Assembly: GCA_932521025.1 (NCBI GenBank)
Contig: OW051473.1
Span: 5,704,001-5,768,000, forward strand
Direction of reading: 5' to 3'
Length of the DNA: 64,000 nucleotides
Source of the DNA: Oscheius onirici
Taxonomy: Eukaryota > Nematoda > Chromadorea > Rhabditida > Rhabditidae
The first letter of the stretch is position 1; each line of letters begins with the position of its first letter. Below the pieces are notes generated by a model. That model had not been told where the DNA came from and ran no database searches. It worked only from the letters and a program-made list of their open reading frames with translations. A program made the position numbers and the translations under genes. Of this stretch, positions 48,061 through 63,352 are shown piece by piece.

Positions 48061-48073
48061 GCCCATGTTGACC

Positions 48074-48082
48074 GTATAAAAG
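48074..48082 (+). promoter_or_regulatory. TATA box of icl-1
   Basis: GTATAAAAG 34 bp upstream of the initiator ATG, implying a very short 5' UTR or start-site selection close to the ATG. Confidence 0.6.
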
Positions 48083-48115
48083 CAACTGAGGGCTTCCCCA
48101 GCTCTCCACACCAAT

Positions 48116-51100
48116 ATGTCACAAGCTGCTAAGAACTGGTACCAGGTAATTATTGCTAGTTTGAAGAATTTTTCTGCTTGAATAGTTTCGATCAAACCGT
48201 TTTCAGGTAGTAAAGAGTGCACCTAAGGGCCGTTTCAAGGGAATCAAGAGAGACTATGAGGTATTGACACTCTCTTTTTTGCATAGTTGTTCAGGTTGAA
48301 GACGTGTTGAAGTTGAAAGGATCCATCGACATTGAGCACACTCTTGCCACCCGCGGAGCCAACAAAGTGAGCGTTTACTTGTATCATTACTTGTTTGTCT
48401 TTAGTTATGGCAGCTTCTCCATACCGAACCATTTGTTCCCGCTCTGGGAGCTCAGACCGGAAATCAAGCCGTACAGATGGTCAGAGCAGGTCTCAAAGCC
48501 ATCTATCTATCAGGTTTGAATTTTTCACATTAAAACCTATGAAATTTTAGGATGGCAGGTTGCCGCCGATGCCAATACTGCCGGAGATATGTACCCAGAT
48601 CAGTCTCTGTACCCTGCAAACTCTGGACCCGAACTGTGCAGAAAAATCAACAGGAGTTTGAGAAGAGCCGATCAGGTAGCTTTCGTCCAATTATTTTGCT
48701 ATTCTCTATTCTAGATTGACGCTGTAGAGGCTGAAGACTATCTGGCAAAGAGAGATTGGTACGCTCCGATTGTGGCCGATGCCGAAGCTGGTTTTGGAGG
48801 AGCTTTGAACTGCTTCGAATTGATGAAGGTCAGTTGTTTATGCCTGTTGTTGTTGTCTTCGTTTGCGCCCTGCCAAATATTTTGCCGTTATCAGTTTGTT
48901 GATCGGCTTCGATCATTCAAACGAGCGTCAAGAACTTTGTACTTCCTCGCCTACTATACGGATCCAAAGTGTTGCTTTTCAGGCGTACATTGAAGCCGGC
49001 GCCGCTGGTGTACACTACGAAGATCAGTTGGGCTCTGAGAAAAAATGCGGACACATGGGAGGAAAGGTAAACAAGTTTAATGATCAGATCAATGTTGTCT
49101 CACTCTAGGTGTTGATTCCGACAGCACAACACATCCGTCATTTGAATGCTGCTCGTCTAGCTGCCGATGTTTGTGGTGTTCCGACCATCATCGTTGCTAG
49201 AACCGACGCTGAAAGCAGTCGTCTTCTGACCAGGTGATTTTTCTCCCGAACGTTTAGATGACCTATGATCCTTTAGTGATGTCGATGAGCGTGACCATCC
49301 ATTTATTGACCGCGCTGCTGGAAGAACCATTGAAGGATTCCATCGACTCAAGGACTCCACCGCAATTCAGTACTGTATCGAGAGAGCAATCAACTATGCT
49401 CCGTACACTGACCTCATCTGGATGGAAACCTCTCACCCAACCATTGCTGATGCTAAAGAATTCGCCGAAGGAGTGAGAAAAGTGTATCCTGAAAAACAGT
49501 TCGCCTACAACTGTTCTCCTTCTTTCAACTGGAAGAAACATCTCAGCCCTCAACAGATGGAAAAGTTCCAGAAGGAACTTGGCGCAATGGGCTTCAAATA
49601 TCAGTTCATCACGTTGGCCGGATACCACGCTAACTCCTTCTCGATTTTCGACCTTGCCAGAGGATACAAGGAGAGAGGAATGGCTGCCTACTCAGAGCTC
49701 CAACAGGCTGAATTCGCTGCTGAGAAACACGGATACTCTGCCGTCAAGCATCAACGTGAAGTCGGAACAGGATACTTCGACCACGTCGGAAATGCTGTTA
49801 CCGGAGGAAAATCATCAACTGCGGCTCTCACAGGTAGCGCTTATAGTTGGCCTTATTAAAACAAATTCTTAGGATCGACAGAAGAGGCTCAGTTCCATAC
49901 AGCCACTGCCTCCAGTGAAGACGAGGAAATTGTGCAGCTGACTTGTGCTCCAGTTTCTGGAGACGAAAAGATTCTCACTCCTGACGCCCTTCGATTCATC
50001 AAAGATCTCCACAAAAACTTTGACCATCGTCGTCTGAAGCTACTGAAGCGCCGTCGTGAACTCCAGGAAGGTAGATTTTATCGCAAAACTGTACAAATAA
50101 CCAACTCTTAGACATTGATAACGGAGCCTGGTTCCCCGACTTCGATCCTGCCACCAAGGACATCAGGGAAGACAAGAGCTGGAAATGTGCCACTATTCCT
50201 CAGGATCTACAGGACAGACGCGTCGAAATTACTGGCCCAACTGAGAGAAAGATGATTATTAACGCCTTGAACTCTGGAGCAAAAGTCTTCATGGCCGACT
50301 TTGAAGATTCCAACTCTCCCACTTGGCGCAACCAGCTCGAGGGACAAATCAACTTGTACGATGCCGTCCGCAACAACATCTCTTATACTCATCCTGCTAC
50401 GAAGAAGGAATACACTTTGAACAAAGACCATTCCGTCTTGAAAGTCCGTCCTCGAGGATGGCATCTTCCTGAGAAGCACGTTCTGGTCAACAACCAGCCG
50501 ATTTCTGGATCTCTCTTCGACTTCGGTCTTTTCATTTTCCACAATGGAAAGGAAATGGTCAAGTACGGAACTGGACCCTACTTCTACCTTCCCAAACTTC
50601 AGTCCGCCGAGGAAGCCCAGCTTTGGGCTGATGTTTTTGCTTATGCTGAAGAACAGCTCGGACTCTCCAAGGGAACCATCAAGTGCACCGTTCTCATTGA
50701 GCATCTCCTTGCCAGCTTCCAAGTACGAATTTTATTTTTTAGCAAAACCGTTTCTTAGATGCACGAGATCATGTATGCCCTGAAGGACTACATTGTTGGT
50801 CTTAACTGTGGACGTTGGGATTACATCTTCTCTTACATCAAAGTCTTCCAGAACCATAGAAAGTTCCTTCTTCCCGACAGATTCCAAATTGGTAAGAATT
50901 TTTGAAATACACTGAAACGATGGCATTTCCAGGAATGACTTCTCCATTTATGCGTGCCTATTCCCTTGAAGTTATCAAGTCCTGCCATCTTCGTGGAATC
51001 CATGCAATGGGTGGAATGGCCGCTCAGATTCCCATCAAGCACGACGACGTAAGTTCCGAGTTAGGATATGTAAACTAAGAACAATTTCAGACTGCCAATG

Positions 51101-51713
51101 CTAAAGCTCTAGCTCTGGTCAGACAGGATAAGGAACGCGAGGCTACTGATGGGCACGACGGAACTTGGGTTGCTCATCCTGGTCTCGTTCCTATTGCTGG
51201 TGACGTCTTCAACAGCATCATGACCCAGAAGAACCAGATCGGAAAACAGCTGTCCAACATTAACACAACCAACAAGGAACTGACTACTATTCCTGAAGGA
51301 ACAAGAACAGAAGCCGGATTCCGTCACAACATCAACGTCACTCTTGGATATCTTGACTCTTGGCTCCGTGGAGTAGGATGCGTTCCTCTTTACAATCTGA
51401 TGGAAGACGCCGCGACTGCTGAGATTTCCCGTGCTCAGCTTTGGCAATGGCTCAGACATGATGCCAAGCTCGAAGGTAAAAATCAGTTTGGACGTTACGA
51501 AATATTGCATTTTTAGATGGTCGTACCATTGATGCCAACCTGGTCAAGCAAACCATTGCCGCTGAAACTGAAAGGAGGTTGATCCGCGCCGGTTCTGTCG
51601 TCAGCAGATTGCCAGAAGCTGCTGAACTCCTTGAGAAGCTTGCTACCGAAGAGAAGATGAGCGAATTCCTGACCACTGGTGCATATGACAAGCTTGTTTC
51701 TGAAGGGCACTAA
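48116..51713 (+). CDS. icl-1: Bifunctional glyoxylate-cycle enzyme: isocitrate lyase plus malate synthase
   Basis: A single polypeptide carries both glyoxylate-cycle steps: isocitrate to glyoxylate plus succinate, then glyoxylate plus acetyl-CoA to malate. The start ATG at 48116 ([20 protein letters not shown]) is fixed by the TATA box just upstream and by short in-frame introns. The lyase half contains the catalytic loop KKCGHMGGK (about 49043-49067), preceded by [20 protein letters not shown] and followed by [13 protein letters not shown] and [16 protein letters not shown] Lys/Arg-rich bridge ([11 protein letters not shown]) joins it to the malate synthase half. That half carries [69 protein letters not shown] and the C-terminal helical region. 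No peroxisomal C-terminal tripeptide is present (it ends SEGH). The enzyme lets nematodes make sugar from stored fat. Confidence 0.97.
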
Positions 51714-51791
51714 ACCATAAGTCATACTGCCGATAGATCTGCCATGATTCCAAACACGAGTTTCCTATCATATTTGTAAATATCACTTTGT

Positions 51792-51797
51792 AATAAA
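51792..51797 (+). terminator. Poly(A) signal of icl-1
   Basis: AATAAA about 80 nt after the stop codon, followed by a T-rich stretch. Confidence 0.6.
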
Positions 51798-51952
51798 AGA
51801 TTTTTTGTTTTGAAGACACTGGCTTATACTTATTATGTCGGGCACGGCGCCTAATCAAATTAAGAAATCTGTCGGGTTAACAAGTTGTGAATCACTTACC
51901 TCTATATCCATTTCAAGGCTGGTCACTTCGTCACTTGGCAGTCTCGCACAGC

Positions 51953-52330
51953 ATGAACAGTCTCCTGCTCTACTGTATCTGCTTAGGGCTTTTAGCCACA
52001 GCTGAGAGTTTTGGTAGACCAAGACGTTATGCCTCACATGAAGACGGGTTTATTTGTTACTTATTTTGAACATACTCAGATATTACCGCCCCGGTTATGG
52101 ATATCGAAGATGGGGTCACGACGGTTCAGACTACTTTTACGTTAATGGCAACTACGTGAGAGGAAACATGTACAACTACTACTGTAAGCAATCTGAGGTT
52201 TTGTTCAATGTAAACCATAGCCTATCCGACGTATCCCTACTACCACAACAGTTTCTACGACCGTTGTTCGTACAACAATTACTACTATGGAAATGGAGAG
52301 TATTACAACATGTACTACGGGAAGAAGTAA
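51953..52330 (+). CDS. Small secreted Tyr/Gly/Asn-rich protein
   Basis: Three exons (51953-52047, 52080-52183, 52221-52330) join in frame to 102 residues. Exon 1 encodes a signal peptide and a short basic stretch (MNSLLLYCICLGLLATAESF, then GRPRRYASHEDG). Exons 2 and 3 are Tyr/Gly/Asn-rich (YYRPGYGYRRWGHDG, then YVNGNYVRGNMYNYY, then YDRCSYNNYYYGNGEYYN) and end MYYGKK. The first intron is only 32 nt. Such Tyr/Gly-rich secreted proteins are usually cuticle, pharyngeal-lining or antimicrobial peptides in nematodes; that role is inference. The C-terminal GKK is of the kind that can be processed and amidated. See the separate entry for an alternative last exon that splices to exon 1 in phase. Confidence 0.7.
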
Positions 52331-52337
52331 CTATGCC

Positions 52338-52343
52338 AATAAA
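52338..52343 (+). terminator. Poly(A) signal of the short isoform
   Basis: AATAAA 8 nt after the stop codon, lying between the two alternative 3' ends of the small gene. Confidence 0.5.
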
Positions 52344-52368
52344 CGATTTACTGAAATTCGTTTTCCAG

Positions 52369-52573
52369 TGCCCATGGTAATGCGCAAACGGCACAGAGAA
52401 CTCCTAGTGACGTTGGCGAAACCACTCATCAGATGACAAAAAACTTAGAACATTTAACCGAAACTGTGAACAAATTATCGTCAGCAGTAGATAGATTAAC
52501 TGGCGAATTGGTTCATCTCAAAAGCCGACATCCACGAAAAGGACATAATAGATGGAAAACTAAGTTATTCTAG
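52369..52573 (+). CDS. Coiled-coil exon: alternative 3' exon of the 51953 gene, or part of another gene
   Basis: After a TTTTCCAG acceptor (ending 52368), an open frame of 67 residues reads AHGNAQTAQRTPSDVGETTH, then a heptad-patterned stretch (LEHLTETVNKLSSAVDRL and TGELVHLKSRH) and a basic end (GHNRWKTKLF), stop at 52571. It lacks its own start. Exon 1 of the preceding gene ends in phase 2, and this exon starts one base before a codon, so the two join exactly in frame (95 + 205 nt = 100 codons). The result would be a secreted coiled-coil peptide sharing the signal peptide. Splicing from exon 2 or 3 is out of phase. Confidence 0.45.
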
Positions 52574-55118
52574 ATAGATGTGTTCATGTCCACAAACAGT
52601 TCTCAAAAATTACGATCTTTGTTAGAAATCTCTACCATTGTTAGTCTGATCTCTATTTCGATACTGATAAACGTGTTCATACTTTTAAAATATGCGTCAT
52701 TACTTTTTGGTATTTTGAATTGTTATGCAACTCTGAATTGTTATGGGAATGCAATCATCTAAAGATCACATAATGTATATATATTTTCTCCGGCAAAGTA
52801 CTAGCCGACATCGACAGGCTTAGGGGAAGTACCCTGTCTGGCCAGGGAAAATCGCAACCTTTACACTAAACCTCCATTGCACCTTTTTCACCAACCTTGT
52901 TCACTAAGCGCATGATTTCGATCCACACTAATGACTGTGTGTATCAAGCCGCAAATGTCGGTAGTTTACAGCGCAAGTTCATTAACGACCTCACGAAATT
53001 GTTCCGCTTTGTCCAAAATAACAGTCTCATTTTCCTTGGCAGAATCCGTTCTCTGTTCACCTAAGATTGAATTTAAAAATTTTGACGAAAAACATGCCGC
53101 CTCCATGAATACGCGAGAGATTGAACCAGTACTCCATTGCTGCACAGGGACAGGTTCGTATGTACCCAAGAGCCTTTATCTATATCCCAGTTTTTTTTCG
53201 GCCACGTTATCAAAAAAGCAGAAAAAAAGAGAAGGAATCAGCCTTTGGATAAACCGCGAGGGGCTCCAAATTTCCGTCTTGCGGTCAACCTTGACGGCGC
53301 CATTCATAATTCGATTACTGCTAATGGGCTCGTTTCTCTCTTGACTCTCTTCTCTGACAAAGCCCACTTCACCTGAAGAACACAATAATGACCTTTTTAT
53401 TGTTACGTATTCGACTTGTGCACCAGTAGGCCTGTTCAAACATGTCCCTTTTCAAAATGTTTGATTTATTGTGTCATCTCTTTCCGGCACAAGCCATTTG
53501 ATATTTTGGCGAAAAGATACGACTCATTTAAACGCCGTTTCATTATTCACGTGTTTCAGTTGTTTTTTGTTCTTTTAAAGTACGACCAGAACCATCTGGA
53601 CAACGTATCATCTGCAAGTGAATCAGTCGCGCGACCGCTCAGCTGCTTATTAGTCACAGTTTCAAAAATCTATATTTCCTAATAGACATTGTTGGGTCTC
53701 CTATTCCGTAAGTGCGTAATACACAATGAGATTGCCCCGGCAACCTATCGGAAAGCCATTTTCTCCTGGACCTCTAGTGGTCTGTTGAAAACAAAATTGT
53801 TAAGCTCGCCAGGTACGTGCTGTAGTTTGTACTTAAACATTAGAAAAACGATTTGTTGAAAGGTAAGTGTCGCCCCTTTCTTCTTGACCTTTCGACGCAA
53901 TGAACATTGCCGCCGCAAAATAGTCAACCACTATGAAATGACTGTCAATCAATGTATTTCTCTCTCTCCTCTAGTACAACCGTTTCCCGTCGTCTTTGTG
54001 GTGTAAAGTACATAATTGGAAAATCACTTTCTCGCTCGCGATGTGACCTTGCTTGGCGTTCAAATTCTTTCCCTTTCTGAATAGATGCTATCTTTGGACG
54101 CAATCAAACAGCCGTGAATATATGCCATTTCAATGCAAAAATAAATCGAAACTTGCAATTTTGTCGCATCAAAGAACCGAAATGATACTGATTAAACAGA
54201 ATCCTGTTTCGCGCAAGTTGCTTTCTTGAAGCACATTTTCGAAAAGGATGTGGCAAAAAAGACTAACTAATCTAGCAGGAAAAGAAGCTCTTTAACTAAC
54301 AGCCACAGCCGTGCGACATCGTCCTTCCAAATTCATTGGGGTAGCAATTTAAGAAGTGCGCCATGGAGCAGAGCAATCACGTGTTACGCAGTAAAGGCCA
54401 CTTATCAAATCTAACTGCGTTTTGACCTTGGCCGGACGCCCGGATTTTAGTCTTCTTCACACAAACAAATTGCTTCTGGCCCCGCAATTGTTTCAAATTA
54501 GAAGCCGTTCGGCTGTTCGTTGCGCATTTTTTTGCCAAAGACAATATGATTTACATTGATTTACATGTGTCTTCCAGCTGTTGGCAGTTTATGTTTATCC
54601 TAAAACGTAAACCATTCTTCAAAAAGCTCTCCCGTATCCTATCACGTTTCTTATTTGCACATTGTTTAGGGTGAATATTTGAACAACTCATTTCTTGCGC
54701 TTCAGCTCACACCAGTCTGAAAATGTGAATCTAGCGTAATTCTGTCAACACTGCATGGGTTGACCTATCAGGTTGCGGGTAGGCTCTGTTCAGTTTTTGC
54801 TCTCTCGATATTTGAAGAGCCCCTCAACTTTGGATATTTCTGAGTACATTTTTTCTCTTTTTTAAAAATAAAACAAATTGAGCTATGAATCATCATAATT
54901 GAAAAAGTAATGCCATAATCTAAGCCCATTTCAAAGTTCCCAGACATTTTCCTGCGCAAAGGTGCCTATCCCCTGCGGAATAGGTCTTCCCTCCATTTGG
55001 CTTCGTCCCCCGTCTCCGTCGCCAATTTGGCTCTAGAGTAAAATACTTCTTGGAAACCACTTTCTTCCTCGATTCCGATACTTTCAGATTGTTTTGATAA
55101 TCCCAAAATGCGAAGGTA
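52574..55118. other. Gene-poor spacer
   Basis: About 2.5 kb with no supportable gene. A 137-codon plus-strand frame (52931-53344) and an opposing minus-strand frame (52966-53169) overlap; neither has splice context or a known motif. The distal end should hold the promoter of the exchanger. Confidence 0.4.
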
Positions 55119-58100
55119 ATGTACCAACTACTAGTCACTCTTCTGTTTGCCGGAGCCACGGCCTCCAGTAACATCTCAACCTGCTCAGAAGCTAAACCAT
55201 GTTCTCCCGGTGTCATATTGCCAATTTGGCAACCAAGTGTGAGTATTTGTTGTGTATATTTGATAACCTCTAAATTAGGGAAAAATTGAACAATGTACAA
55301 TAATCTTCCGAGCAGTGGTGTACCTCGTCGCTCTCGTCTATTTCTTTTTCGGCGTTTCTATCGTAGCAGATAGGTAATTGCTAGCGCATCAGAGTTAAAA
55401 AAGCAATAAATTCAGATTCATGGCCGCTATTGAAGTGATTACTTCACAGGAACGAGAGGTGAAGCTCAAAAAGATCACCGGAGAGCCATATACTGTTCTG
55501 ATCAGAGTCTGGAATGAGACTGTCAGTAACCTAACATTGATGGCCCTTGGTGAGTAATTAGATCGATGAGTAAACAATGTTGATTCAGGGTCATCAGCTC
55601 CTGAGATTCTCCTGTCTGTCATTGAAATCTTCGGTAACAATTTTGAAGCGGGTAAAGACATCACATTTATCCATACGAAGATTTATAGGTGACCTCGGAC
55701 CGAGTACGATCGTTGGATCGGCTGCCTTTAATCTGTTCATTATCATTGCCCTGTGCATTTGTGTAAGATTCACTAAACTCGGATATAAATCAAGTACAGG
55801 TCATTCCGAATGGAGAAGTACGGCGAGTTCAACATCATCATGTCTTCTGGGTAACTGTAATCTGGTCAACTTTTGCCTACATCTGGCTGTATCTCATCCT
55901 CTGCGTCTTCTCTCCAGACGAGGTCGAAGTCTGGGAAGGAGTTTTGACATTCATCTTCTTCCCTCTGACAGTTCTTACTGCCTATGTTGCTGATCGATAC
56001 ACCGGCGTATTCGGCCAAAGGTATCAGCACACTAATGGGAAGTAGTAAAAGACGTGTCCTAGGCTGATCGACGGCCCGCTCAACTCTTTCTTCCGCCGAC
56101 GAAGGACGCCACGAGGTGTACGAAGTCCCGAAAGAGAGAAGAAAGAGGCCTCTCTTGAAAATGGTGGCAAGGAAAAGTACGTAATGACAAAGATCAGAAT
56201 CAAACAAATTTAGGCTTTCACTTCTTAACATGAGCTCAGCTGATGCTGACGCTCTTGCCTTTGAAGAACACCGAAAACAGTACCTTGACATCTTCAGAGA
56301 ACTCAGGTACAGACATTTTGACTGTTTGTGGAAGATCATTTCAGAGCATCACATCCTGATGCGCCAGTCGAAGAGCTTGAGAAATTGGCTACCGAGAGAG
56401 TTGTGAGCAAACAAAAGAAGTCTCGAGCTTTCTACCGTATCCAGGTATGTTTTCACAATATATATCGTTATGTTTGGTATAGGCTACCAGAAAAATGATT
56501 GGAGGAGGAGACATTACCAATAAGAAGCTGAAGAAGAAAGCTGGAGAGCTTGCTGAGCCTCTGGTTAAGAAAGAGAACATGGTCGTAGTCGAGTAACTTT
56601 CTTATTGTCTACTTAGTCTTCATATTTTGTAGATTCGACCCTGGACACTACATGTGCCTCGAGAGTGTCGGGATCATGAAGGTTATTGTCAAGTGTGACC
56701 GAGGAATTGCTGACGCCAAAAGTCAAGTATCTGTTCATTACAGAACAGTTCCTGACACTGCTGGCGAAGGTTCCGATTACATCCACACGGAAGGAACTCT
56801 CACTTTTGCTCCAGGAGAGATAGAGTATGTGTGAAATTGCGCGGAAACAATTTCCGTTTAGAAAAGAAATCGACATTGAAATCGTCGACAACGACATCTA
56901 CGAGGATGACGAGCAGTTCCTTGTCCGTCTCTCCCAAGTTCGTGCTCACAACGTCGAACACTTCAATGCTGTTCCTTGCCGTCTCGGAGCTGCTAGCACA
57001 GCTACAGTCCTCATTGTTGATGACGATCATGCTGGAGCTTTTGGTTTTGCGAGTGAAAAGTTCAAGGTTGTTGAGAGTGCAGGAATGTTCATTGGAGAGG
57101 TTGGTGGAGGCATCGAAACAAAGATCAAAAAACATTTTCAGGTTCTCCGAACTCGTGGAGCTCGCGGAGAGGTCAGCATTCCATACAAGACGCTTGATGG
57201 TCAAGCCAAAGCCGGAAAGGACTATGAAGAGAAAGAGGGTATCCTTCTTTTCAAAAATGAACAGACCAAGTATTAATCTTTATTGTTCTATCCATTCACA
57301 CATTCAGAGCTAACATTGAAATCCCGATTGTGAACGATGACGAATACGAGAAGAACGAAGATTTCTACATCCAGTTGGGAGAGCCAATTTGGCATAGAGA
57401 GATGACCAGCGATGTGATTGACTATTACTCATGTTCTATAAAAAGAGACTTTTCAGAACGAGGGAATCGAAGGACGACCGGTGTTGAGTCTATCGAGATG
57501 TAAAGTGGTCATCACTGAGGACAAGGAATTCAAGGCAATTTTTTGAACAAAATAGCCTGAAAACTCAAAATTCAGGGATTCGTCGATAGAATGCTCACAA
57601 ATGCTAACACTTCCATCATGGTTGGTACCAGCAGTTGGAAGCAACAGTTTGACGAAGCTCTGACCATCGAAGCTGGTATTATTCTAACGCGATTTGAGTG
57701 AAATGAGGAAATTTAGAAGACGATGTTCCCACGCTCCAGGAAAATATTATGCATTACATCGCACTCCCATGGAAGATCCTTTTCGCCTTCATCCCTCCTA
57801 CGGATTACGTAAACGGTAGTTTTTTCAATCTTTTGGTCACTTCCGCCTTTTTAGGCTGGCTCTGTTTCTGTGTGGCCATCTTCATGATTGGACTCCTGAC
57901 TGCCGTAATTGGAGATTTGGCGAGTCATTTTGGCTGCACAGTCGGAATGAAAGACTCCGTAACAGCAATCTCCCTCGTGGCTATGGGAACTAGTGTTCCT
58001 GGTTAGAAATCAGGTCTATCACTTTTTAAAATGTGGTCTTCTAGATTTGTTTGCCTCTAAAACCGCTGCCATTCAAGATCCCTGGGCGGACAGTTCAATT

Positions 58101-58505
58101 GGTAATGTGACCGGATCCAATGCTGTGAATGTCTTCCTCGGTATCGGCATTGCCTGGGCAATCGCAGCCATTTACCATGCCGGAAAGGGAACCCGCTTCA
58201 TGTTTGAACTAGTAAAGTTGCGAGACAAACAAAACTTTTAGGGTAAATGCGGGATCATTGGCCTTCTCAGTGACACTCTTCATCATAGGATCCACAGTCT
58301 GTATTGCAGTTCTCCAATTTAGAAGGTACACCTAGAATATATTAGGGTGATACGGTGATTTTGCAGGTTTAATGGCAAAGTGGGAGCAGAGCTCGGAGGG
58401 CCACCAAAGTTTAAGTACATCTCAGCAGCCATCTTTGTCTCCGTCTGGATCTTTTACCTTGTTTTCAGCATATTGGAAGCCTATTGTGTCCTTCCTGGTT
58501 TTTAA
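55119..58505 (+). CDS. Na+/Ca2+ exchanger (NCX, SLC8 family)
   Basis: ATG at 55119 gives a cleavable signal (MYQLLVTLLFAGATASSNIS), as in SLC8. An extracellular Cys pair and the first TM (RAVVYLVALVYFFFGVSIVA) follow. The alpha-1 repeat reads NLTLMALGSSAPEILLSVIE. More TM helices come next (LGPSTIVGSAAFNLFIIIAL). The large cytosolic loop has a basic stretch, acidic helices and two Calx-beta domains, each with FxPGxxxxE and a DDD/DDE Ca2+-binding end (LIVDDDHAG at about 57012; IVNDDEYEKNEDFYIQL at about 57325). The alpha-2 repeat reads VTAISLVAMGTSVP, then DLFASKTAAIQDPWADSSIG and NVTGSNAVNVFLG. The last helices end EAYCVLPGF. This is the complete architecture of plasma-membrane NCX, which extrudes Ca2+ in exchange for Na+. 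Stop TAA 58503-58505. Confidence 0.95.
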
Positions 58506-58531
58506 CTTACGTTATTAATAGAAGAGTCTAA

Positions 58532-58537
58532 AATAAA
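58532..58537 (+). terminator. Poly(A) signal of the exchanger gene
   Basis: AATAAA 27 nt after the stop, inside the 240-bp space before the sec-23 ATG. Confidence 0.6.
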
Positions 58538-58745
58538 GAGTGAAAGGTCTTAGCAGACTGCAATATTTTATGAATACGGTATGCATATCACTGCGTACAG
58601 CTTCAACGTGTCTTGTCTCTTCAACAAAAGACGTCTGGCGATGGCCTGATAAGATGAAGAAGCCTTCCGGCTTGTTTTCCCTGACTGCGGTCAAACTTTG
58701 ACTTTGACTCACGTAACCTCAGATAACATTGTTTTTGTTTCTAGA

Positions 58746-63014
<4,269 letters not shown>

Positions 63015-63037
63015 ATGTATATGTTTATTGTGTGCAG

Positions 63038-63043
63038 AATAAA
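63038..63043 (+). terminator. Poly(A) signal of sec-23
   Basis: AATAAA 24 nt after the sec-23 stop, in the 56-bp gap before the convergent peptide gene's stop, so the two 3' UTRs probably overlap. Confidence 0.6.
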
Positions 63044-63070
63044 TAAGAGACCTACAAAGTAGGTTGGAAC

Positions 63071-63352
63071 CTATTTTCCCCATGGTCCGTATCCGCCATA
63101 TCCACCATAAGGATAACCTCCGTATCCGCCACCATAAGGATATCCTCCGTATCCTCCGTGCCAGTGGCGGCGCCAAGGACGATAACCATATCCTGAAAAA
63201 AGAAATTGGAACAAATAAAGATCTTTCGAACCTCCACCGTAGCCGCCGTATCCTCCATAGTAACCCGGATATCCATAACCGCCCCACTGAGCCTCAGCTA
63301 CAAAAACGAGAGCAAGAACTACAGCAAGAGCGAGGAGTAGTTTGGTAATCAT
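63071..63352 (-). CDS. Gly/Tyr-rich secreted peptide, nlp-29-family-like
   Basis: Signal peptide MITKLLLALAVVLALVFVAEA is followed directly by QWGGYGYPGYYGGYGGYGGG. A short intron (GTTCG...TTTTTTCAG, about 63194-63230) leads to GYGYRPWRRHWHGGYGGYPY, and the chain ends YGGYGPWGK. A mature form starting QWG, GGYGGY repeats and a WGK end are the layout of C. elegans NLP-27 to NLP-34 peptides, which are epidermal antimicrobial peptides induced by infection or wounding. The ending GK could be trimmed to an amide. A basic block, RPWRRHWH, interrupts the Gly/Tyr repeats. The assignment to the family rests on composition and termini, so a cuticle-type Gly/Tyr protein is the alternative. Confidence 0.75.
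   Translation of the reverse strand: MITKLLLALAVVLALVFVAEAQWGGYGYPGYYGGYGGYGGGSKDLYLFQFLFSGYGYRPWRRHWHGGYGGYPYGGGYGGYPYGGYGGYGPWGK

Noticed and set aside
52931-53344. 137-codon plus-strand ORF
   Set aside because: No coding-like composition, no splice sites, no recognisable motif, and an opposing frame is open over the same bases.
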